Shown here piece after piece: positions 8,621 through 15,382 of a DNA stretch of 64,000 nt. Every line of letters begins with the position of its first letter. Position 1 is the first letter of the stretch. The notes below the pieces were generated by a model, which was not told where the DNA came from, ran no database searches, and worked only from the letters and a program-made list of their open reading frames with translations. Source of the stretch: JACJWR01 sp964556255 (lineage in GTDB: Bacteria > Actinomycetota > Actinomycetes > S36-B12 > UBA10799); the NCBI GenBank assembly GCA_964556255.1, contig CAZKVQ010000004.1:24435-88434 (forward strand), given 5' to 3'. The translations under genes were made by a program, and so were the position numbers.

Positions 8621-9361
8621 GTGCCGTTCAAGATCCTCGTCGTATGCACGGCCAACATCTGCCGTTCCCCCGCGGGCGAGTTCCTGCTGCGTCAGCGGCT
8701 AGGCGGCTACGGGATAACGCCCGTCGGCATCTCGGTGACCAGCGCGGGTGTGCACGCCCAACCAGGGGCGCCGGCCTGCGACCTCAGCGTGGCGCTGGTC
8801 AACGCCTCACTGGCGACCGAGACCGCGCCCGCCGCACCGCCAGTGGTCAGCGGGACGCCCGGCGCCAGCGATGCCCACCGTTCGCGTCTGGTGACCGCGG
8901 ACATGCTGGGCGAGGCCGATCTGATCCTGACCGCTGATCGGGGACACCGCGCGGACCTGGCCAAATTGGCCCCCAGCTCGCGCAACAAGACCTTCACCAT
9001 GCGCCAGGCGGCCAGGCTGGCAACCTGGATCACCGGACCCGGCGGGGTGCTGCGGGTGGCATGTGACAAAACCGCCGGCGCCGCTACGCCGCTCCCGCCC
9101 GGCGATCCACTCGAGTCCGTGCCGGCGCTGCCCACCCATCCGGTGCCACGCCTGCAGTGGTTCGTCGCGGAGCTCGATGCTGCCCGGGGGATGGCGCCGG
9201 CCGGAATCGAGAGTCCACCCGGGTGGGACCCAGACGATGTCGCTGACCCCCATGCGGTCGGCTACCAGCTCCATCCGTTGGCGATCGGCGAAGTCGTCAC
9301 CGCCGCCAACGCCTTCGCAGACGCCGTTGCGCTCGTGATCAGGGCACCTGTACCCGGATAG
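8621..9361 (+). CDS. Low-molecular-weight protein-tyrosine phosphatase-like protein
   Basis: 246 residues. The CX5R phosphate-binding loop is at the extreme N-terminus, C9-R15 (VVCTANICRS), as in low-molecular-weight PTPs such as Wzb and PtpA. The general-acid loop appears to be the DVADPHAVG segment near the C-terminus. Usual members are near 150 residues; this one has a longer middle and C-terminal region of unknown role. The GTG start at 8621 is preceded by GAGGGG. The next gene downstream is a Wzc-like bacterial tyrosine kinase, and such pairs normally act together to cycle tyrosine phosphorylation and control exopolysaccharide production. That pairing is inferred from position. Confidence 0.82.
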   Translation: MPFKILVVCTANICRSPAGEFLLRQRLGGYGITPVGISVTSAGVHAQPGAPACDLSVALVNASLATETAPAAPPVVSGTPGASDAHRSRLVTADMLGEADLILTADRGHRADLAKLAPSSRNKTFTMRQAARLATWITGPGGVLRVACDKTAGAATPLPPGDPLESVPALPTHPVPRLQWFVAELDAARGMAPAGIESPPGWDPDDVADPHAVGYQLHPLAIGEVVTAANAFADAVALVIRAPVPG

Positions 9362-9465
9362 ACCCCGAGCGCGCGCGCATGTCGTACCCTTGGCTCGAAC
9401 CTGGGGGACAACGCTCCCCGCCACTATCTTTTGGGCCGCCGGGCGGGCTGCAAGGAGACGACACC

Positions 9466-10920
9466 ATGGATCTGCGCGACTACCTTCGGGTGCTGCGAAA
9501 GCGCTGGCTATCCATCGCACTCATCACTGCCCTCGGCATCGGTCTTGCCGCGGCGTACAGCCTGCTCAGCCCGAAGGTGTACCAGGCGACTGCGCAGGAC
9601 TTCGTGGCCATCGGCGGGGGGAGCCGCACCAGCGACGCCAACAACTCCGCGGCGAGCGGCTCCAACTTCGCCCTGCAGCGCGTCAAGAGCTACACCCAGA
9701 TCGTCGACTCCCCGGAGGTCCTCGCCCCGGTGATCGCTCAGACCGGCGTGAACATGACAGTTCCACAACTGGCGCAGAACGTCACCGCCGAGAACCCGCC
9801 GCAGACCGTGCTGCTCAATGTCAGCGTGTCCGATGGCGACCCGGCCCGGGCCAAGGAACTCACCAACGCGGTCGCCGCGCAGTTCGCTCGCCAGATCGAG
9901 GTGATCGAGACCCCGCAGGGCTCGACCTCCTCCCCGGTGAAGGTGACCGTCACCAACCCGGCGCAAGTGCCCACCAGCCCGATCTCACCCAATACCAAGG
10001 TGAACCTGGCGCTGGGGCTGATCCTCGGCCTGGGGGTGGGCATCGCCTACGCGCTGCTGCGCGAACAGCTCGACACCACCCTCAAGAGCGAGAGCGATCT
10101 GGTGGAGATCACCGGGGCGACCAACCTCGGGATCATCGGCTTCGACCCCGACGCAGCCAAGACGCCCTTGGTCGCGCTGAATCAGCGGTCGGTGCGGGCA
10201 GAAGGCTTCCGGACGATCCGCACCAACCTGCAATACGTGGATGTGGACGAGCCGCCGAAGTCGGTCGTCATCACGTCCGCGATTCCGACCGAGGGCAAGA
10301 CCACCTCCTCCTGCAATCTGGCGATCACCCTGGCCCAGGCCGGTGCCAAGGTCTGCCTCGTCGAAGCCGACCTTCGAAAGCCCCGGGTGGCCGATTACCT
10401 CGGCATCGACGGCAGCGTCGGACTCACCAGCGTCCTGACGGGCCAGGAGACCCTTGAGACATCCCTGGTGACCTGGCAGCGAGGGTTGCTGTCGGTGATC
10501 CCGTCAGGGCCCATCCCCCCCAACCCGTCGGAACTGCTGGGCAGCCGCCAGATGGCTAACCTGCTGACCACCCTGCAGGAGCAGTTCGACGCGGTGATCA
10601 TCGACGCGCCCCCGCTGCTGCCGGTGACCGACGCGGCGGTGCTGGCCAGGAACGCGGACGGCGCGATCCTGGTGACGCGGTTCGGCGCAACCCACCGGGA
10701 CCAGGTGCGCAAGGCGGCCGAGGTGCTCGACAACGTCGGCGCCCGACTGCTCGGGACAGTGCTTAACTTCGTGCCGTCCAACAAGTCGGGCTACGGCTAC
10801 GGCTACGGCTACGGCTACGGCTACGGCTACGGCTACGGCTACGGCGATGACGAGACTGACCGACCGCGTCTCGAGGACACGGACAGCGCTGCACGCGACG
10901 CGGTCACCCCGGGTCAGTAA
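9466..10920 (+). CDS. Wzc/CpsD-type bacterial tyrosine kinase with chain-length (Wzz) domain and (Gly-Tyr)9 tail
   Basis: 484 residues. Two membrane segments (about 17-37 and 180-198) flank an extracytoplasmic Wzz-type domain; a cytoplasmic P-loop kinase follows. Visible motifs are Walker A SAIPTEGKTT (271-280), Walker A' CLVEADLRKP (297-306) and Walker B VIIDAPPLLP (377-386). The protein ends in nine Gly-Tyr pairs (442-459) and then an acidic tail, the position of the autophosphorylated tyrosine cluster in this family. Polysaccharide co-polymerases of this type set chain length and export of capsule or exopolysaccharide. The ATG at 9466 has AAGGAG upstream (9452-9457). A phosphatase gene precedes it and a DUF4012 gene follows 14 bases later. 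No glycosyltransferase, flippase or polymerase gene is nearby. Confidence 0.93.
   Translation: MDLRDYLRVLRKRWLSIALITALGIGLAAAYSLLSPKVYQATAQDFVAIGGGSRTSDANNSAASGSNFALQRVKSYTQIVDSPEVLAPVIAQTGVNMTVPQLAQNVTAENPPQTVLLNVSVSDGDPARAKELTNAVAAQFARQIEVIETPQGSTSSPVKVTVTNPAQVPTSPISPNTKVNLALGLILGLGVGIAYALLREQLDTTLKSESDLVEITGATNLGIIGFDPDAAKTPLVALNQRSVRAEGFRTIRTNLQYVDVDEPPKSVVITSAIPTEGKTTSSCNLAITLAQAGAKVCLVEADLRKPRVADYLGIDGSVGLTSVLTGQETLETSLVTWQRGLLSVIPSGPIPPNPSELLGSRQMANLLTTLQEQFDAVIIDAPPLLPVTDAAVLARNADGAILVTRFGATHRDQVRKAAEVLDNVGARLLGTVLNFVPSNKSGYGYGYGYGYGYGYGYGYGDDETDRPRLEDTDSAARDAVTPGQ
10789..10842 (+). repeat. Nine perfect tandem copies of the hexamer GGCTAC
   Basis: Nine uninterrupted copies of a 6-base unit lie in frame in the 3' end of the tyrosine kinase gene and encode (Gly-Tyr)9. 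Every copy uses the same two codons, so the array looks recently expanded or able to slip. Gain or loss of a unit keeps the frame and changes the number of tyrosines by one. Confidence 0.97.
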
Positions 10921-10934
10921 CGGCCTCGTCCACG

Positions 10935-12707
10935 ATGAGCCGGAAGGCGCTGACGCTGCTGATCGTGGGGATTGTGGGGATCCTCCTGCTCGGCACGGCG
11001 GCCTGGCTCGGCATCACCGGGCTGCAGGCCAAGAGTGAACTCCAGGCCGCCTCAGGGGCGCTGAGCCGAGCCAAGACGGCCGTCACCAAGGGCGATATCG
11101 CGGGCGCCAAGGCGGCTGCCGCAGAGGCGGCCCAGAACACCGCGGCCGCGCGTGCCGACACGTCCGACCCCATCTGGCGACTCGCGGGCGCCGTTCCCCT
11201 GATCGGAGCCACCCCCCGCACCGTGACGCTGACGGCCCAAGCCGCTGACGAGGTGGCCAGCGGAGCGCTGCCGCCGCTCGTCGCGGCCGCCAACGAGTTC
11301 CAGGGCAGCGAACTGCGCCAGCCCGACGGGTCCGTTGACGTCGCCAGAGTCCGTAGCGCCGGCGCCGACGTCATCCTGGCCGACGGGGCGCTCCAGCAAG
11401 CCACCACAACGCTTGGGGGAGCACCCACCTCCGGCGTTCTGTCACCCGTGGCGGACGCCAGGGCCCAGTTGGGCGACCAACTCTCCTCGCTCAGCTCGGC
11501 CACTGGGACGGCGGCACGCCTCCTCGCCGTCGCGCCCACGCTGCTGGGCAGCGAGCGACCACAGACCTACTTCATCGCCTTTCAAAGCCCTGTCGAGATT
11601 CGCGGGACCGGCGGCTTCCTCGGGACCTACGGGATCATGACGCTCGACAAGGGTCGGCTGACTGTGGACAAGGTGGCCACCGACAGCGACCTGAAGAACT
11701 TCCCGGCACCGGTGGTCGACCTGGGCCCCGACTACCGGCAGCTCTACGGCAACAGCCCCGCCCTCTGGGTCAACATGAACATGTCCCCGAACTTCCCGTA
11801 CGCCGGGCAGCAGTGGGCGAAGGCCTGGGAGTTGCAGACCGGACAGCGGCTCGACGGGGTACTGGGGCTGAACGTGACAGCGTTGCAGTACCTGTCGGAA
11901 GCCACTGGGCCGGTGACCGGCGCCAAGGGGCAGACCATCCCCGCCGACCAACTCGTCGACTACCTCACCAATGGCATCTATGCGGACTTCCCAGAACTCA
12001 GCGGGCCGGTCAACGATGCTCGCAAGGAGTTCCAGGCACAGATCGGCACCGACCTGCTGAAGCGAGCGATCAACTTCCGCGGGTCTGCAGCGAGTCTGTT
12101 GCCGGAGTTGCAGAAGAGCGTGACCGGCGGGCACCTGTTGCTCTGGTCGGCGGCGCCCGATGTCCAACGGGTACTGACCGAGACCGCGTTGGCCGGTGCC
12201 ACCTCGACATCCCAGAGGCCCTACCTGCAACTGGTGTTGAACAACGGTGCGGGCAACAAGATGGACTACTACCTGACGCGCAAGTTGACCTACACCGGCG
12301 GTGCCTGCAAGGGCCAATGGCGCGACTCCACGGTGGATGTCGTGCTGACCAACACCATCCCCGCCGAGGGGGAGTTGCCGCCGACTCTCACGCTGCGTGT
12401 GGACAGCGGCGCCCCCGGCGCGCCGCCGCGCTCCAACCGGACCCTGGTCTACCTGCACACAACGTCTGGGTCCGGGATGCTCAAGGCCACCCTCGACGGA
12501 AAGCCGGTGGGCGTCTCCTCCGGCTCCGAACTCGGACACCCTGTGATCTCCATGACCCTCGACCTGCCTGCGGGCAAGCCGGTCAACCTCCATCTGGAGT
12601 TGACCGAACCGGTGCTGGCGGGCGATCCGCTGATGCCCGTGCAACCGATGGTGCAACCGCAGCAGACGGACGTGGCCTGGGAGCCCTGCCCAGCTGCGGG
12701 CGAGTAA
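10935..12707 (+). CDS. DUF4012 domain-containing membrane-anchored protein
   Basis: 590 residues. A single N-terminal membrane segment (about residues 7-27) is followed by an Ala-rich helical stretch and a long extracytoplasmic region. The characteristic DUF4012 segments are visible: TYFIAFQSPVEIRGTGGFLG, YGIMTLDKGRLTV and DGVLGLNVTALQYL. DUF4012 proteins often sit beside exopolysaccharide genes in Gram-positive bacteria, and this one follows the Wzc-like kinase by 14 bases on the same strand. Its biochemical role is not known. A LytR-CpsA-Psr-like part in surface polymer assembly is only a guess from context. The ATG at 10935 is the first reasonable start after the kinase stop. Confidence 0.85.
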   Translation: MSRKALTLLIVGIVGILLLGTAAWLGITGLQAKSELQAASGALSRAKTAVTKGDIAGAKAAAAEAAQNTAAARADTSDPIWRLAGAVPLIGATPRTVTLTAQAADEVASGALPPLVAAANEFQGSELRQPDGSVDVARVRSAGADVILADGALQQATTTLGGAPTSGVLSPVADARAQLGDQLSSLSSATGTAARLLAVAPTLLGSERPQTYFIAFQSPVEIRGTGGFLGTYGIMTLDKGRLTVDKVATDSDLKNFPAPVVDLGPDYRQLYGNSPALWVNMNMSPNFPYAGQQWAKAWELQTGQRLDGVLGLNVTALQYLSEATGPVTGAKGQTIPADQLVDYLTNGIYADFPELSGPVNDARKEFQAQIGTDLLKRAINFRGSAASLLPELQKSVTGGHLLLWSAAPDVQRVLTETALAGATSTSQRPYLQLVLNNGAGNKMDYYLTRKLTYTGGACKGQWRDSTVDVVLTNTIPAEGELPPTLTLRVDSGAPGAPPRSNRTLVYLHTTSGSGMLKATLDGKPVGVSSGSELGHPVISMTLDLPAGKPVNLHLELTEPVLAGDPLMPVQPMVQPQQTDVAWEPCPAAGE

Positions 12708-12840
12708 CGAGTCCCGTCACCCGAACCGCCCGGCAGCGGGGTGGCAATCCCCTGATCCCACTGGCGAGCCGCACTCCGGGTCTGCTAGCGTCGAATGTGT
12801 CACAGCCGTACGAGTCCGGTTGTGGGGACATTAACGACCG

Positions 12841-12855
12841 TTGGGGGACCCCCAA
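12841..12855. promoter_or_regulatory. Perfect 7-bp inverted repeat upstream of the LPSTG protein gene
   Basis: The sequence TTGGGGG-A-CCCCCAA lies about 21 bases upstream of the ATG at 12877 and just before the GGAGAGG ribosome binding site. It could be an operator or an mRNA hairpin acting on translation. No regulator is identified. It lies within a 169-base gene-free stretch that probably also carries the promoter for the anchored protein. Confidence 0.35.
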
Positions 12856-12876
12856 AGTGACCTGGAGAGGTTTGAC

Positions 12877-13419
12877 ATGAGGAATCGACTTATCGCAGCG
12901 ACCGTGGCGGGGGCCGCGTTGACCGCTGTTGCGGCTGCGCCCGCACTTGCCTATCCTCCGGTGAACCCGGGTGGCGTCGTTAATGGACCTACCACCGTGC
13001 CCGCCGGCAGTTCAGTGTCGTTCACCTTCGGCACGACCACGCCGTTCCTGCCGGGTTCGACCGTCGATGTCAGCAGCATCTGCACCATCGGCAACAGCAC
13101 CTTCCTCGGGCCGCACACGGTCACGACCGCCAACGCTCAGGGTCTTGCGAACGTCTCCCTGACGTTCACAAACCCGGGCACGTGCGTCGTCACCGCGACC
13201 GGCGTCGGCGCCAACGGTCAGCCGCTGTCCGGCTCGGTGACTGTCACCATCACCAGCGGTGGTGGCGGCGGCGGTGGCGGCGGCAAGGACGGCGGCTCGC
13301 TGCCGAGCACCGGCTCCAACGGCAACACGGCGACGATCGCCGCTATCGGCGGCGGCCTGCTGCTCGCCGGTGCAGGCGCGGTCTTCGTGGCGCGCCGCCG
13401 CGAGCGCAACCACAGTTAG
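12877..13419 (+). CDS. Cell-wall-anchored surface protein with LPSTG sorting signal
   Basis: 180 residues. It has a signal peptide (ending about APALA, residue 25), an Ig-like beta-rich domain of roughly 100 residues with two cysteines (C69, C103) that could form a disulfide, and a Gly-rich linker. It ends in a complete sorting signal: LPSTG at 142-146, a hydrophobic segment and the basic tail ARRRERNHS. The ATG at 12877 has GGAGAGG upstream. A sortase gene lies two genes downstream (14540), making this its likely substrate. A strong terminator directly follows, so it is probably its own transcription unit and can be expressed highly. The domain may bind a ligand or act structurally; I do not recognise a specific function. 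Confidence 0.85.
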   Translation: MRNRLIAATVAGAALTAVAAAPALAYPPVNPGGVVNGPTTVPAGSSVSFTFGTTTPFLPGSTVDVSSICTIGNSTFLGPHTVTTANAQGLANVSLTFTNPGTCVVTATGVGANGQPLSGSVTVTITSGGGGGGGGGKDGGSLPSTGSNGNTATIAAIGGGLLLAGAGAVFVARRRERNHS

Positions 13420-13439
13420 CACCAGCAGTTAACTTCACG

Positions 13440-13484
13440 ACAGATCGGGTCCGGGCACTCAGCCCGGACCCGATCTGTTTGCTT
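13440..13484 (+). terminator. Rho-independent terminator after the LPSTG protein gene
   Basis: A perfect 17-bp stem (13440-13456 with 13462-13478) has the 5-base loop ACTCA and is followed by TTGCTTT. It begins 20 bases after the stop codon. It is the clearest intrinsic terminator in the window. Confidence 0.85.
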
Positions 13485-13618
13485 TCGGTACGACATCCGC
13501 CAGGGTCGGCCGTTAGTACTCGACCGACGCGGCGGCAAAACGCACGGCTGCTCACACGCAGGCGAGCCGCGAAGTAGGATTGTCCAATGCGACGTCCGAC
13601 ATCACGGGGGACCGACAA

Positions 13619-14527
13619 GTGAGAAATCGGACACTGGGACTGGTACTCCTCGGCGTGATCGCGGCGGTGGATCTCATCCTCATCTTCCTGGCGATGAGAC
13701 CGGACCCGAAGGCAGCCGTCGCCGTTGCCAACGACAAGCCCGCCGTTTACACCCCGGCCGCGGCGAACCCGAGCGGCAAGCCCACCCCGCAGGCGGCGAC
13801 CGCGCAACAGATCTCGCTGTCCCTCGGCGAGGGTCCCACGGCACTGACGGCCCTACCGGGCACCTGTGCCGCCGGCGGGGCCAAGGCGATGCTGTCGACC
13901 GACAACGGCGCCAACTGGAAGACCCTCGAAGGACCCGCCGCCGTTGTGCCGCGGGTCAATGTCACCGGCGCCGGTGCCGGCTTCGCGATCGGCGCCCCCA
14001 CGGGCTGTGCGGATCCGCAACTCTTCCGCGGCACCGACGAACTGGCTGCCTGGGGCGCTGGCGTGCCGGCGGCGGACACCTGGTTCCTGCTTCCGGCCTC
14101 CCCCGCCCAGATCAACGGACCCGCCGGAACAAAGCCCAGCCCCTGCGGAAGTGTCGCAACCATCGGGATCGCGCCCAGCGCGGGGGCCACCGCCACGACC
14201 CTGTGCGCTGACGGAAGAACGCTCCAGACCGAAAACGGCGGCGCCGACTGGGCTGCCAAGGGCCAACTCCCCGCCCCCCACGCGATCGCCGGCACCCCCG
14301 GCGAGAACCTGATCGCATTGGCGGGGGCAGACGGCTGCGCCGGGCTGGCCGTCTTCACCGGGGCCGACGGTGGCACGACCTGGACCAAGACCGCCTGCCT
14401 GGCCGGCCTGAACCCATCAGGTCCGGTAGGCATCGCCATTCTCGATACCACGGCCATGGCCACCGACGGCAACGGCAAGACCTTCCTCAGCACGGATGCC
14501 GGGAAGACCTTCACGGCTGTCGCGTGA
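13619..14527 (+). CDS. Membrane-anchored exported protein with BNR/Asp-box-like repeats
   Basis: 302 residues. One N-terminal membrane segment (about 8-25) is followed by an Ala/Pro-rich linker and an extracytoplasmic domain. Four repeats resemble the SxDxGxxW box of BNR or Ycf48-type beta-propellers: STDNGANW (93-100), TENGGADW (204-211), GADGGTTW (248-255) and STDAGKTF (291-298). Six cysteines (83, 130, 176, 196, 240, 260) suggest three disulfides. No sialidase active site is recognisable, so glycan cleavage should not be assumed. I chose the GTG at 13619 with GGGGGA upstream; an earlier TTG at 13580 is possible. It sits between the anchored surface protein and the sortase, 12 bases before the latter, so it is probably co-transcribed with it. 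Confidence 0.7.
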   Translation: MRNRTLGLVLLGVIAAVDLILIFLAMRPDPKAAVAVANDKPAVYTPAAANPSGKPTPQAATAQQISLSLGEGPTALTALPGTCAAGGAKAMLSTDNGANWKTLEGPAAVVPRVNVTGAGAGFAIGAPTGCADPQLFRGTDELAAWGAGVPAADTWFLLPASPAQINGPAGTKPSPCGSVATIGIAPSAGATATTLCADGRTLQTENGGADWAAKGQLPAPHAIAGTPGENLIALAGADGCAGLAVFTGADGGTTWTKTACLAGLNPSGPVGIAILDTTAMATDGNGKTFLSTDAGKTFTAVA

Positions 14528-14539
14528 CCCAGGCCAACC

Positions 14540-15199
14540 ATGAGAACTTTCATCCGAGGCCTCGGCGAGGTCATGATCACCGTGGGCCTCATCCTGTTGC
14601 TCTTCGTCGGCTACCAGCTGTTCTGGACCAATTTCCTGGCCGCCCGGGCAGCCAACGCCCAGGTGAGCGACATCAAGTCGAACTGGAAGTCCGACCCGGG
14701 CGCGCCCGAACTCACCCAGCAGCCGGTCCCCGGCCAGGGCTTCGCGCTGATGACGATCCCTCGCCTCGGCGATGATGTGAAGAGCGCCCCGGTGATCCAA
14801 GGTGTGGACCTGGATGTGTTGGCCGAGGGGATCGGGCACTACATCGGCACGGCGATGCCTGGGCAGGTCGGCAACTTCGCCGTCGCGGCCCACCGCGCCA
14901 CCCATGGCGAGCCCTTCCGCTTCATCGACACCCTCCAGGTCGGTGACCATGTGTACGTGGAGACCGACAGCTACTGGTACACCTACCGGTTGGCGCGCCA
15001 GCGCATCGTTCCTCCGACCGATACCTGGGTTATCAAACCCCAGCCTTTCGACACCGACCCGCTGCCCTCGAACCGACTCATCACCCTGACCACCTGCAAT
15101 CCGCGCTGGGCCAGCTACGAGCGGTGGATCTGGTGGGGCGAACTGGTGGCCAAGCAGGACAAGTCCAAGGGGACCCCGACAATGACGGTGAACGGTTAG
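14540..15199 (+). CDS. srtE: Class E sortase
   Basis: 219 residues. An N-terminal membrane segment (about 10-30) is followed by a sortase domain. The catalytic residues are recognisable: His118 in VAAHRATHG, Cys186 in TLTTCNPRW and Arg195 in YERW. The TLTTCNP motif is typical of class E enzymes of high-GC actinobacteria, which cleave a sorting signal between Thr and Gly and attach the protein to peptidoglycan. Characterised class E enzymes prefer LAxTG, while the only candidate substrate nearby carries LPSTG. The ATG at 14540 follows the exported repeat protein by 12 bases, and the stop abuts the start of a small membrane protein gene. Confidence 0.92.
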   Translation: MRTFIRGLGEVMITVGLILLLFVGYQLFWTNFLAARAANAQVSDIKSNWKSDPGAPELTQQPVPGQGFALMTIPRLGDDVKSAPVIQGVDLDVLAEGIGHYIGTAMPGQVGNFAVAAHRATHGEPFRFIDTLQVGDHVYVETDSYWYTYRLARQRIVPPTDTWVIKPQPFDTDPLPSNRLITLTTCNPRWASYERWIWWGELVAKQDKSKGTPTMTVNG

Positions 15200-15382
15200 A
15201 TGTACGGCTGGTTATGGCGGCACCTACCCGGGCCCACCGCCGCGAAGGTGATCGAATGCGTGATCCTCGTGCTCGCGGTGGTGGCCCTGTTGCTCTTCGT
15301 CGTGTTCCCTTGGGCGGAATCCAACCTGCCCTTCCTTCAGGTGACGGTAGACGCCATCACGCCGCCGGCTTGGCCGTCGTAA
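15200..15382 (+). CDS. Small membrane protein (60 aa) downstream of sortase
   Basis: 60 residues with one strong membrane segment (about 20-40) after a short basic N-terminus MYGWLWRHLPGPTAAK. The start codon directly follows the sortase stop, implying translational coupling. Similar short proteins occur beside class E sortases in other actinobacteria, to my recollection; their role is unknown. Its last 26 bases overlap the 3' end of the convergent lipoprotein hydrolase gene. Confidence 0.7.
   Translation: MYGWLWRHLPGPTAAKVIECVILVLAVVALLLFVVFPWAESNLPFLQVTVDAITPPAWPS

Noticed and set aside
13619..14527. Sialidase call based on Asp-box-like repeats
   Set aside because: Repeats are degenerate and no Arg triad or catalytic Tyr/Asp is visible.
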